From: Nakamurella aerolata
Lineage (GTDB): Bacteria; Actinomycetota; Actinomycetes; Mycobacteriales; Nakamurellaceae
Assembly: GCF_013002705.1 (NCBI RefSeq)
Contig: NZ_JABEND010000012.1
Span: 1 to 64,000, forward strand
DNA: 64,000 bases
Direction: 5' to 3'
Part shown: positions 38,977 to 47,373 of the stretch, in pieces
How positions within the stretch are numbered: position 1 is the first letter of the stretch
How the letters are laid out: every line of letters begins with the position of its first letter
Notes under the pieces: model-generated
Told to the model about the DNA's origin: nothing
Database searches by the model: none
What the model saw: the letters and a program-made list of their open reading frames with translations, nothing else
Translations under genes and position numbers: made by a program

Positions 38977-40517
38977 GACGAGGTCACCCTGATTCGTGGG
39001 TCGAGTGCGGCGTAGGCCAGGTCAGCAACCAGGTTCATCAAGACCACCAGCACGGCGTTCACCAAGAAGAAGGCCATCACCGGGTTGGGATCCACCTGCA
39101 GCAGCCCTTGCTGGAACATCTGCCCCATGGCCCGATATTGGTACACGCTCTCGGTGACCACGGCGCCACCAACCAAACCGGCGACGTCGAACGCGATGAT
39201 CGTGGTGATCGGGATCAGCGCGTTGCGGAACGCATGGCGCATGATCACCGTGCGTTCGGTGAGCCCCTTGGCCCGCGCGGTGCGGATGTAGTCCTGGTTC
39301 AGCACTTCGAGCATGCTGGCGCGCGCATAGCGGGAGTGGGTGGCCAGCGAGATCACCATCAGCGTGATGGTTGGCAGGAACAGGTGCACCAGCACGTCGG
39401 TGGTGGTGATCCAGAAGTCACCCTGCAGGTTCGGGGTGACCTGCCCCTGGGTGCGCAGCGGCCGCCCGTTGAGTAGCGACGAGTAGGTGGACCAGGCCCG
39501 CATCATCCGGTCGACGAAGATGATGATCGCGACACCGAGTGCGGTGAAGGCGCCGGTGCGGGCGTTCAGCGAGCGGTCGTCACCGCCGACCAGAATGCCG
39601 ACAACGATGCCGACCACCAGCGCGATCAGCAGCAGCAGCATCAGCTTGCCGAAGCTCATGCCGTCGTGGAAGAAGATCTGCAGCGGGTACCAGAGCGCAC
39701 AGCCGATACCGGCGGTGATCAACGCGCTGAGCAGCGCCCGCCGGTTCTTCAGTCCAGCGGTCAGCGTGGTGACGCCGCAGGCGATCAGCGCCGACAGCAC
39801 GATGATGACCGGCAGGCCGAGGCTGGGGTTCAGCAACCAGTGCGTCTCGGAGATGTAGAAGGCGATCAGGAAGACTCCCAGCGCAACGGCCAGCGAGATG
39901 GCCAGCTTGCGCAGCAGCGTGCCGCTCAAGATCGAGAACGTCAGCAATCCGAAGAACACCGACATGATGATGAACCAGGTGGCCGAGAACGTCGGGCCGC
40001 CAGGGAGATTCAAGAAGTTGTTGAACTTGATCGCCACCAGGTCCTTCAGGATGATGCCGAGCCAGAAGGTCGGCAGCGAGAAGAACAGGAACACCATGAA
40101 GGTGACGGCGTAGTCGAAGCCGGAGTACTGCTTGATGGCGGTGATGATGCCGATCGCCACGCCGATGACCAGCGCCAGTACGGTCGCAGCGAGCACCAGC
40201 CGGAGCGAGACCAACAGGTAGGTGCCGAGGTTGTCGGTGACGTCGCCACCCTGGATGGTCTTGCCGAAATCGCACTTGCCGACGAAGCAGCCGCCGACAC
40301 CCTTGAGCCACAGGAAGAACCGGACGACGACGTTCTGGTCCAGGTTCAGCGACTCGGTGATCGACCTGGTCAACTGCGCACGGACCGTCGGGTCCTGCGA
40401 CTGGGCAGCGCGGGCGAGCGGATCACCGGCATTCGCGACCAGCACGAACGCGATGAACGATGCGCCGATCACGATGAACAACGAGGCGATGATTCGCCTG
40501 ACGATGAAAGTGAGCAA
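38973..40517 (-). CDS. Peptide ABC transporter permease (DppB/OppB type), enlarged
   Basis: 514 residues instead of the usual 310-340. The N-terminal RRIIASLFIVIGASFIAFVLV and the C-terminal EAA motif NQDYIRTARAKGLTERTVIMRHAFRNAL with GAVVTESVYQYRAMGQMF identify a DppB permease. Between the third helix and the EAA region is an extra ~180-residue segment with about five more hydrophobic helices (ILSGTLLRKLAISLAVALGVF, LPVIIVLSALIACGVTTL, LLLLLIALVVGIVVGILVGG). This version occurs in some actinobacteria. Transports peptides together with the DppC-type protein. Confidence 0.9.
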   Translation of the reverse strand: MLTFIVRRIIASLFIVIGASFIAFVLVANAGDPLARAAQSQDPTVRAQLTRSITESLNLDQNVVVRFFLWLKGVGGCFVGKCDFGKTIQGGDVTDNLGTYLLVSLRLVLAATVLALVIGVAIGIITAIKQYSGFDYAVTFMVFLFFSLPTFWLGIILKDLVAIKFNNFLNLPGGPTFSATWFIIMSVFFGLLTFSILSGTLLRKLAISLAVALGVFLIAFYISETHWLLNPSLGLPVIIVLSALIACGVTTLTAGLKNRRALLSALITAGIGCALWYPLQIFFHDGMSFGKLMLLLLIALVVGIVVGILVGGDDRSLNARTGAFTALGVAIIIFVDRMMRAWSTYSSLLNGRPLRTQGQVTPNLQGDFWITTTDVLVHLFLPTITLMVISLATHSRYARASMLEVLNQDYIRTARAKGLTERTVIMRHAFRNALIPITTIIAFDVAGLVGGAVVTESVYQYRAMGQMFQQGLLQVDPNPVMAFFLVNAVLVVLMNLVADLAYAALDPRIRVTSS

Positions 40518-40685
40518 GGTACTGCCCCTTCAGGAACTGGGCATGCCGCCGTCCGCCGCGCGCGCGGAGATCGTCCGGTCAGGCGGACGCATGCATCTGG
40601 TGTGGACGGGATGTTACCTGGGCCACTACCGACGTGGTGCCGGACCCGCTGACGCGGGCCCGGCACCACGATCGGTTCAAGCGGG
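40518..40685. other. Spacer between binding protein and permease genes
   Basis: 168 bases dominated by the strong hairpin at 40633-40670. No small gene is seen. Confidence 0.5.
40633..40670 (-). terminator. Strong hairpin after the peptide-binding protein gene
   Basis: An 11-bp outer stem (CGTGGTGCCGG with its exact complement) and an inner CCCGC/GCGGG stem around a TGAC loop form an almost continuous hairpin starting about 16 bases after the stop codon. No U-tract. It probably partly terminates transcription or protects the 3' end, so the binding protein is made in excess over the permeases. Confidence 0.6.
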
Positions 40686-42752
40686 TCAGGAACCCGGCTT
40701 GGTCCACTCCCAGAAGTTCCAGAAGTAGCTCGGCACCAGGGTCAGACCCTTGATGCCTTCCACGTTGGTGGAGTTGTACGAGAGCACCTCGGGGAACTGG
40801 AACAGCACCGTGCCGAAGCCGTCCTTCCAGAGGTTCTGCTCGACGCTGAGGATCAGCGCCTGCTGCTCCTCGGTGGACAGCGGCGTGCCGTTCAACTTCT
40901 TCAGCGCAGCGTCAACATCCTTGTTGCTGTAGCCGTAGTAGTTGTTCTGTCCGTCGGTCAGGTAGTTCGGCGGGATGGACGACACACCGGTGCTGTTCGA
41001 CTGCCAGCCGAACAGCGCCGCGTCGTACACCTTGGTGTTCGGCAGCAGCGACGACCACTGGGCGTTCACACCGTCGACCATCTGGAAGCCGGCCTGCGAC
41101 GCCGAGTCGGCGATCAGCTTGTACTCCTGCGCGCGCCGCGGGTTGTTCGCCGCGTACATGAAGCGCACCTTCGGGCTCTTGACGCCGGCCTCAGCCAGCA
41201 GCTTCTTGGCGCCTTCGATGTCGACGTTCTTGTACTCGGCCGAGCCATTCTCCGCGATCATCTTGTCGTAGCCGGGCGAGCCGGGAACAAGGTTGAACGA
41301 GTCGCGGGTGGTGGCCTCGGGGTTCAGCGGCTTGATCAGCTTGTCGACGATGTCCTGCCGCGGAACGGTCTTCATGAAGGCCAGGCGCACCTTGGCGGCC
41401 TTCTCCTTGTCGCCGCCGTAGGTCTTCGGGTCGAACGGGCCGCCGTTGTTCTCGGCGAAGTCGACGTGCTCGTAGGTGGCACCGTCGCCGGTGAGCACCT
41501 TGACGCCCTGACCCTCGAGGGCCTGCGCGGCGGTCAACACGTCGGCGGTGGCCTGCGGGTTGATCACGTCAACCTCGCCGTTCTGCAGCGCCTGCACCGC
41601 GGCCATCGGGTCACCGATGATCTGGTAGGTGATCTGCTGGAACTGCGGCTTCGGACCCCAGGTGTAGTTGGGGTTCACCTTGAAGGTGAGGTAGGAGTCC
41701 TTCTTGAAGTCGGTCAGCTGGTAGGCACCCGACGACAGGTACAGCGACTTGTCGCTGGGCAGCTGGTCGAAGTCGAAGCCGGTGTTCCAGAAGTCGGCGA
41801 TCTTCTTGACCTCGGCGGCCTTGGCGTTGGCGCCCTTAGGCGTCGCCACCTTGACATCGTCCTTGTTGGCCTTGAAGTCGGAGTTCTCGTAGAACGCCTG
41901 CATGGTCTCGACCAGCTGCTTGCTGCCGGCGGCCGGATCGGTCGCACCGAGTGCCTTGGCGGCGACCACGTGGCTGGGCAGTGCGCCGCCCCACGGGTTG
42001 TTCAGCTGCCAGTCGACGTAGAAGGTGCCGTACTTGACGGTCATCGACTGGCCGTCCTCGGAGATGGTCGGCATCTCTTCGATGGCCGCCATGCCGGGCG
42101 AAGCGGCGTCGAAGGCGATGGCCGAGGTCTTCACCAGGTTGCCGTCGTCGTCGTACTGGGCCTCGCCGGTGTTGAACCGGCCGCTCAGCGCTGCCCACTC
42201 CAGCCACATGTCGTAGGCGGTGATCGGCGCACCGTCCGACCACTTGGCGTCCTTGTTGATGGTGTAGGTGACGGTGACCGGGTCCATCGACTCGACCTTG
42301 CAGGTCAGGAAGCTGTCGTTGTTGACGTACTTCAGGTCGCCGTCGTAGTAGCTACCAATGGCCTGGGTCAGGTACAGCGGGTAGCTGTTGTACACCGAGT
42401 TGGCGTGCGAGGTGTTGGAGTTCCACGAGGTCATGCCCTCGTTCATCGACACGTTGACGTTGTCCGCGGTGCCGGCCGGCGGGTTCCAGGCGCCGTGCGG
42501 GGTACCACAGGCACCGAGATCGCCTCCGCCCCCGGCACCCGAGCTCGGTGCACCGGAACCCTGTGCGCCGGAACCCTGTGCGCCCGAGCCCTGCCCGGCG
42601 CCGCCGGAGGCGGCAGCGCCGCCGTTGGTGGTCGGCGAGTTGGTGGTGGTGGGAGCGCCCTGTTGGCCGGTGTCGCTGCTGCTGCACGCCGCCAGCACCA
42701 TTGCTGACGTCACGGCAAGAGCGGTCATCGCGACCGCCCGTGTTCTCCTCAT
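40686..42752 (-). CDS. Peptide ABC transporter substrate-binding lipoprotein
   Basis: 688 residues, SBP family 5 (oligopeptide-binding). A lipoprotein signal MRRTRAVAMTALAVTSAMVL ends in the lipobox LAAC, followed by a Gly/Ser/Ala/Gln-rich flexible linker with GSGAQGSGAQ repeats. The periplasmic-type body includes NKDAKWSDGAPITAYDMWLEW, a family-5 hallmark, and EMPTISEDGQSMTVKY. ATG 42752 is chosen for its AGGAGG site ten bases upstream and its direct signal peptide; the longer open frame is not native. It captures peptides for the permease pair downstream. Confidence 0.92.
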   Translation of the reverse strand: MRRTRAVAMTALAVTSAMVLAACSSSDTGQQGAPTTTNSPTTNGGAAASGGAGQGSGAQGSGAQGSGAPSSGAGGGGDLGACGTPHGAWNPPAGTADNVNVSMNEGMTSWNSNTSHANSVYNSYPLYLTQAIGSYYDGDLKYVNNDSFLTCKVESMDPVTVTYTINKDAKWSDGAPITAYDMWLEWAALSGRFNTGEAQYDDDGNLVKTSAIAFDAASPGMAAIEEMPTISEDGQSMTVKYGTFYVDWQLNNPWGGALPSHVVAAKALGATDPAAGSKQLVETMQAFYENSDFKANKDDVKVATPKGANAKAAEVKKIADFWNTGFDFDQLPSDKSLYLSSGAYQLTDFKKDSYLTFKVNPNYTWGPKPQFQQITYQIIGDPMAAVQALQNGEVDVINPQATADVLTAAQALEGQGVKVLTGDGATYEHVDFAENNGGPFDPKTYGGDKEKAAKVRLAFMKTVPRQDIVDKLIKPLNPEATTRDSFNLVPGSPGYDKMIAENGSAEYKNVDIEGAKKLLAEAGVKSPKVRFMYAANNPRRAQEYKLIADSASQAGFQMVDGVNAQWSSLLPNTKVYDAALFGWQSNSTGVSSIPPNYLTDGQNNYYGYSNKDVDAALKKLNGTPLSTEEQQALILSVEQNLWKDGFGTVLFQFPEVLSYNSTNVEGIKGLTLVPSYFWNFWEWTKPGS
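42555..42590. repeat. 15-bp tandem repeats in the lipoprotein linker
   Basis: CCGGAACCCTGTGCG occurs twice in tandem followed by a degenerate third copy; it encodes the QGSGA repeats of the linker after the lipobox. Confidence 0.6.
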
Positions 42753-43001
42753 GGAATGGTCCTCCTCGGCTCGTTGCGGCTGCCCTGGACGCGGCCCCCA
42801 TCGACCGCAGACCTCTCGGACAGTGCATTGCGCCCTTGTCGTGTCTGACCGCACGACCATACGGACGAGACAGTGGTTTGGAACACCCCCATCCCGATCG
42901 TGACCAAAGAGTGATCGGTCAGCGTCCGGTTAGTAGTTCCCAACCAGTGGGACGCTGAGCCGTCCGGCCCTGCGCCCCGGATCGCGCTCCCACCAGCGCA
43001 T
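42753..43001. other. Region between the transporter and the biosynthetic cluster
   Basis: 249 bases. It contains the hairpin at 42919-42958, which probably ends the tauD transcript, and then the promoter and leader of the peptide transporter operon. A TATGGT (42856-42861, minus strand) is a possible -10 with a weak -35. No gene is seen. This is the boundary between housekeeping genes and the PKS-NRPS cluster. Confidence 0.45.
42919..42958 (-). terminator. Hairpin after the TauD-family gene
   Basis: TCAGCGTCC (42919-42927) pairs exactly with GGACGCTGA (42950-42958), and GGTT/AACC can pair inside. It lies 44 bases past the stop of the TauD gene, the last gene of the cluster in transcription order, and would separate it from the transporter operon. 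Confidence 0.5.
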
Positions 43002-43937
43002 TCAGCTCGACGCGACGTGCCCGAAGGGCACCTCGGCGACCACCCGCAGGCCGGTGAACGGCGTCCTGCCGTGGGCGGCGGCCACGTTGTCGACCAGCAG
43101 AATTTGACCGGACAACAATTCGACAGTCTGCTGACTGGACAGATAGCTCCGGCTGATCGCGTCGTACTGGTCCGCCGACACCGCAGTGCCATCGCCCCGC
43201 AGGGTCGTCAGCGGAAGACCGCCGACGCCGAAGGCATCGAGCAGCACCGCTCGCTCCGGCTCCGGGATGCTCAGATGGTTGAGGAACGCCAACTGGTTGA
43301 ACCAGCAGTCGGCTCCGGTACCCGGATGCCGGACAATCGCCGGACGCCGGCTGGTCGCGCGTAACGAACCGTCGCGGGCCCACTCCACATCGACGAGCCA
43401 CTGGCCGGCGAGCTCCTCCACCCGCACCGGATCCTTGGTGCCGAACACCTCGTCCCAGCCGACGCCGAGGTGCGGACGGAAGTTGCGCTGCAGCAACCAC
43501 CCGTCCGCGGCGAAATCGTCGCGCAGTTCAATCGGCAACTCCTGCAACGCTTTCCGGGTATCAGCCAGGAACACCTCGCCGCCGCTGTCGGCCGGGCGCA
43601 CCAGCGCCATCAACAGCCAAGCCGGCGGGTCAGCCAGCTGCGCGCCCTCGTGGTGCGCACACATCTCCCGATCACCCGACCACTCCGGCGTCGACCACAC
43701 ACCCGGGGCCAGCTCGATTCGGGAAGCGAAGTTCTCCCGCGGCGGGGCGACAGCGCTGCCGAAGGCATCAGGCAACTGCTGCAGCACGGACAACAGTGCG
43801 GCACTGTCCCCCGCCAGTTGACGACGCGCATCAAGCACGACGGCGCCATCGACGGCCGCGGACGCCAGCAACTCGTCGGCGCGGTCGGCCACCCAACCGA
43901 GCACCTCCGCATCAACATCAGCCACCGGTAGTGCCAT
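43002..43937 (-). CDS. TauD/TfdA-family (SyrP-like) Fe(II)/2-oxoglutarate oxygenase
   Basis: 311 residues. The iron-binding triad is visible as His and Glu of CAHHEGAQL (H-x-E) and the distal His in VDNVAAAHGRTPFTGLR, which also supplies the 2-oxoglutarate-binding Arg. The H-x-E form and the GGEVFLADTRKAL segment resemble SyrP, the aspartyl hydroxylase of syringomycin synthesis, and related tailoring enzymes. In this setting it probably hydroxylates or otherwise oxidises an amino acid, free or carrier-bound. ATG 43937 gives the start MALPVADVDAEV. Last gene of the cluster in transcription order, 207 bases after the PLP/ATP-grasp gene. Confidence 0.85.
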   Translation of the reverse strand: MALPVADVDAEVLGWVADRADELLASAAVDGAVVLDARRQLAGDSAALLSVLQQLPDAFGSAVAPPRENFASRIELAPGVWSTPEWSGDREMCAHHEGAQLADPPAWLLMALVRPADSGGEVFLADTRKALQELPIELRDDFAADGWLLQRNFRPHLGVGWDEVFGTKDPVRVEELAGQWLVDVEWARDGSLRATSRRPAIVRHPGTGADCWFNQLAFLNHLSIPEPERAVLLDAFGVGGLPLTTLRGDGTAVSADQYDAISRSYLSSQQTVELLSGQILLVDNVAAAHGRTPFTGLRVVAEVPFGHVASS

Positions 43938-44144
43938 GCCACTGCCTGCCTCTCTGTCCGCCGTTTCGCCTGCTCCGTGTTCGCTGCTCCGTGCTTCGCA
44001 TCGCGCGATTGTCAACCAGGTCCGAGGTCGACTCCGGTGCCAAAGCTGTGCGTTTGCCCCGCACCGCAACGGCTTTCGGCTGTCCACCGCCGCGAGTCCC
44101 GCCGGGACGCGAGCACGCCCGGCCTAACGTGCGGCGCTCGCCGG
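43938..44144. other. Gap inside the biosynthetic cluster
   Basis: 207 bases between the PLP/ATP-grasp gene and the TauD gene. It has a near-perfect 14/15-base tandem repeat (CTGCTCCGTG at 43970 and again at 43984), a GTCCC-GCC-GGGAC hairpin (44096-44108) and a TTGACA on the minus strand (44015-44010) with no good -10 partner. A separate promoter for the TauD gene is possible. Confidence 0.4.
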
Positions 44145-46469
44145 TCAGCCACCTGTTCCCTGCAGACTCGGCGCCGGGTCGACGGTCGCTGCTGCCGTGC
44201 TCTCCAGCTGCACCAGCTCTGCGGCGGCATCCAGTGCGTCGTTGACGCCTGCTGCCGTGTCGCCCACCGCGATGAGGTAGCCGAGCCGGTCGTAGGCGTT
44301 GCGTGCCGGTCGCACGGGTTGACCGGGCGTCGCGGTGACCACCACCCGGTCGACGCCGGGAACGGCGAGCGCTTGCTGAATCCCGTCCAGCCGGTCGAAC
44401 GTCCCAGCTCGGTCAGCCAGCAGGAACTGGATTCCCGCCACCTTGTCGCGCGGCCGTTGCCAGTCCAACGGCATCCCGATGGCGCACCGCAGCTGCTGCT
44501 CAAGCACATCAACCCCGGCGGCCAAGCGGATCAGCTCCGGGATCATTCCCCCGGCGAGCCGGCCGTTGATTTCGATCAACTCTGGCCCACCGGAGCCGAC
44601 CCTTACCTCGAGGTGCGTTGCGCCCCAACGCCATCCAACAGCATTCAGCACCTGCTCGGCGTACTCGCCGAGCAGGTCGGCGACGGCTCGGAGAACTGGG
44701 GCAGGGAAGACGTGCCGGTGCTCGACGAAGTGTGGTGCGCCGGTGAGATATTTTGCCGTGACTCCGACGCAGCGGTGCGCCCCATCGACGGAAAACATTT
44801 CCACTGAATATTCTGGCCCTGAGACGGCCTGTTCCACCAGCGCCAGCTCCGGAACCGGCTGGCCGCGCACGTTTTGCCGTACGGCAAGCACCCGATCGAC
44901 GGCCTCGAGTGCGGCAACAACACTGTCCACCTGGACGACCAGGTTGGAACCCGAGTCCTCCACCGGCTTGACCACCAGTGGCCAGCCGACGGCGTCGGCC
45001 AGCGCGTCGATGGCTTGCGTCCGCTGCCGGTGATCATGGCGAGCCTCGACCAGCGCGAAAGCCGGCTGCGCCAGCCCTGCCGCGTCCAGTGCAGCCCTGC
45101 TGGCGGCCTTGTTGCGACACCGGCGTACCGACTCGACCGAGTTCCCCCGCATACCGAGCCACTGCGCGAGCTGGGCGGTGGCCATGAGCGAGTACTCACT
45201 GGTGGTGAGAACCGCCGCCGGCCCGGCCGGCAGTCGGTCGACCTGACGCAGCGACGCCTCAAGGTCGTCCGTGTCGCACTCAATCACCATGGCGCCGGCC
45301 GCTGCGGCTGCCGGATACCGAGCCGGGGTCGTGGTCAACAGAACCGGTTGCGTACCAAGCCTTCTCGCGATGTTGAGCGCTTGCATCCCAGTGCCGGTGG
45401 TGTTGGATTCGACAAACAGCATCGGCGGCCGCTGCCGCGGCAGCACAGAGCTCGACCAGCTCACCACCGGGGTGCCGTAAGACACCTCGTCCGGGCGCCG
45501 CGGCGAGGCGGCCACCGAGTAGGGCCCGCTCTCGCCGGTATCCCCTGCGGTGACTTCATCCGGGCCGGAGGCGAACACGGTGTCGACGTACCGGTCACCG
45601 CGGTCGGGGAAGATGCCGACAACGGTTGCTGTCGGCGGATGACGGCGAGCGACATCGGCCAGCACCTGATAGACCGAACCGGAAGAGTTGCCGGCAAAGA
45701 TCTGCTGCTCGGCGGCCAGCGCCCTGGTCGCGGCGAACGCCTCGGCGTCGGAGAGCCAGTGCACGCTGTCGATTTGACCGTAATCGACGTTGGGTGCCTG
45801 CATGCTGTTGCCGAGTCCACTTTGCTTGCGTTGCGGACGATCCGGCTGGGCAAAGATCATCGAGCCGACGCAGTCGACAGCGACGACTGTCAGCTCCCCG
45901 ACCAACTCGCGCAGCGCAGCGGCCGTGCCGCACAGCGAGCCGCCGCTGCCCACCGCCCCGACCAGGACGTCGATCCGGTCAAGATCGCTCACCAGTTCCT
46001 GCGCCAAAGATGCGTATGCCGCCGGATTATCGGGATTGGAGTACTGCTGCGGCCAGAACGCGCCGGGCAGATCGTGCAGCAGCTGTTGCAGTAGTTCGAG
46101 TCTGGCGCTCTGCCAGCCGGCGCCCGTCATCTCGGTGACGATGTGCACGGCGCAGCCGAGCGCCCTGAGCTTGGTCTCGGTGACGGCGTCGATTCGAGGG
46201 TCGGTCACGATGTGCACCGGATGACCAAGTGCCCGCCCCACCAAGGCCAGGCCCAAAGCCATTGTCCCTGAAGAACTCTCGATGATGGGTGCGCCGGGGC
46301 GCAACCTGCCGTCCGTCCTCGCCTTGCTCAGGATCGATCGAGCCACCCGATCCTTCATCGCAAACTGGTTCGCCAACTCCAACTTTGCGTAGCTGCGTGC
46401 CGGGCCGAGGCCGCGCAACCGCACCGTCGGGGTGTGGCCGATCGCTGCCACCGGATCGTCAAATCGCAT
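44145..46469 (-). CDS. Cysteine-synthase-like PLP enzyme fused to an ATP-grasp domain
   Basis: 774 residues. Residues ~1-320 are a fold-type II beta-replacing enzyme like cysteine synthase/SbnA: PLP lysine in NQFAMKDRVA, the substrate loop ESSSGTMALGLAL and the phosphate site GSGGSLCGT. Residues ~345-760 are an ATP-grasp ligase: NKAASRAALDAAGL, LVVKPVEDSGSNLVVQ and the metal/ATP motif LIEINGRLAGG. The first half would displace a phosphate from O-phosphothreonine or O-phosphoserine with an amine; the second would form an acyl phosphate and join it to an amine. Its start overlaps the end of the GHMP kinase gene. Which product the ATP-grasp part makes is unknown. Confidence 0.85.
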   Translation of the reverse strand: MRFDDPVAAIGHTPTVRLRGLGPARSYAKLELANQFAMKDRVARSILSKARTDGRLRPGAPIIESSSGTMALGLALVGRALGHPVHIVTDPRIDAVTETKLRALGCAVHIVTEMTGAGWQSARLELLQQLLHDLPGAFWPQQYSNPDNPAAYASLAQELVSDLDRIDVLVGAVGSGGSLCGTAAALRELVGELTVVAVDCVGSMIFAQPDRPQRKQSGLGNSMQAPNVDYGQIDSVHWLSDAEAFAATRALAAEQQIFAGNSSGSVYQVLADVARRHPPTATVVGIFPDRGDRYVDTVFASGPDEVTAGDTGESGPYSVAASPRRPDEVSYGTPVVSWSSSVLPRQRPPMLFVESNTTGTGMQALNIARRLGTQPVLLTTTPARYPAAAAAGAMVIECDTDDLEASLRQVDRLPAGPAAVLTTSEYSLMATAQLAQWLGMRGNSVESVRRCRNKAASRAALDAAGLAQPAFALVEARHDHRQRTQAIDALADAVGWPLVVKPVEDSGSNLVVQVDSVVAALEAVDRVLAVRQNVRGQPVPELALVEQAVSGPEYSVEMFSVDGAHRCVGVTAKYLTGAPHFVEHRHVFPAPVLRAVADLLGEYAEQVLNAVGWRWGATHLEVRVGSGGPELIEINGRLAGGMIPELIRLAAGVDVLEQQLRCAIGMPLDWQRPRDKVAGIQFLLADRAGTFDRLDGIQQALAVPGVDRVVVTATPGQPVRPARNAYDRLGYLIAVGDTAAGVNDALDAAAELVQLESTAAATVDPAPSLQGTGG

Positions 46470-47373
46470 CGTCGGCTCCCGGGGTCGCAGTGTGGAAGAC
46501 CCAGGCCCTGCCGGCGATCGCCGCGCACTGCCGGCGGGCCGCCAGCAGCTTGGGCGCGTAGTCGATGTCGGTCATGTCCAGCAGCACACCCACCATGGTT
46601 CCGCTGTGGGTGCTGACCACACCCAACGCCTCGATGCTGCGCGAGATCCGTTGCACGGCCGCAAGATGCTTGTGGTGGTTGCGGGACTGGTTGAGTTCGC
46701 CGCTCTCGGTGGCCACCCGGCCCAGCGCCGCGACGTCAGCGTCGGCCACCGCCACACTCAGCTGCTCCAGCAGCACCGCATATCGACGCTGTTCGGCGTC
46801 GGTGAACGACCGCTTGTGCTGGTTGAAGGCGATCGTGTCCACCCGTCCGCCGGCGTCAACGGCAACCACCGTCAGCGGCGGCACCGGCCCGAGCACCGAA
46901 CGCAGCGAAACCTCGCGGTGATCGAACGCCACGATGCCCGGATACATCACCCCGTCGGTGGGTTCGATGCCGCGCAGCCACTCTTCGACGGCCTCCGGTG
47001 AGGTGTCGACATCCAGACAGCGTCCGACGGCACGCACGGTGGCGACCAGGTCCGCGGACGAGCTGGCCAACCCCTTGCCGGTCGGCAGCTGCGAATCGAT
47101 CACCAACGTTCCCCCTCCGGGATGCCCGGCAGCCCGGAGCATGCGCTGGGCAACGGTTCTGGCCTTGACCTTGTGGGCCGGGAACACCACGAGATCGTCC
47201 CGCTCGGCCAGTCGCACCGAGACGTGCGACCACAGGGCGATCGGCAACGTCACCAAGAACTCACGCCCGCCCGGCAGCGCGCCCTGCAACAGCTCCCCGA
47301 ACGTGCCCATGGCAGTGCCGACACCGGCACGCTGGTCGATGCCCTGGTGCCCGCCGATCAATCGGATGGTCAT
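46459..47373 (-). CDS. GHMP-family kinase, L-threonine-kinase (PduX) like
   Basis: 304 residues. The GHMP signature LPTGKGLASSSADLVATVRA is clear. The start GTAMGTFGELLQG and the C-terminal LGVVSTHSGTMVGVLLD match PduX-type L-threonine kinases. It probably makes O-phospho-L-threonine, giving the PLP partner a leaving group. ATG 47373 overlaps the stop of the lyase gene (ATGA); the frame is open further upstream only as a mirror of that gene. Its end overlaps the PLP/ATP-grasp gene, so the three genes are tightly coupled. Confidence 0.8.
   Translation of the reverse strand: MTIRLIGGHQGIDQRAGVGTAMGTFGELLQGALPGGREFLVTLPIALWSHVSVRLAERDDLVVFPAHKVKARTVAQRMLRAAGHPGGGTLVIDSQLPTGKGLASSSADLVATVRAVGRCLDVDTSPEAVEEWLRGIEPTDGVMYPGIVAFDHREVSLRSVLGPVPPLTVVAVDAGGRVDTIAFNQHKRSFTDAEQRRYAVLLEQLSVAVADADVAALGRVATESGELNQSRNHHKHLAAVQRISRSIEALGVVSTHSGTMVGVLLDMTDIDYAPKLLAARRQCAAIAGRAWVFHTATPGADDAI

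Noticed and set aside
44010-44015. TTGACA consensus -35 upstream of the TauD-family gene
   Set aside because: Sequence 15-19 bases downstream contains no -10-like hexamer, so it is not listed as a promoter.
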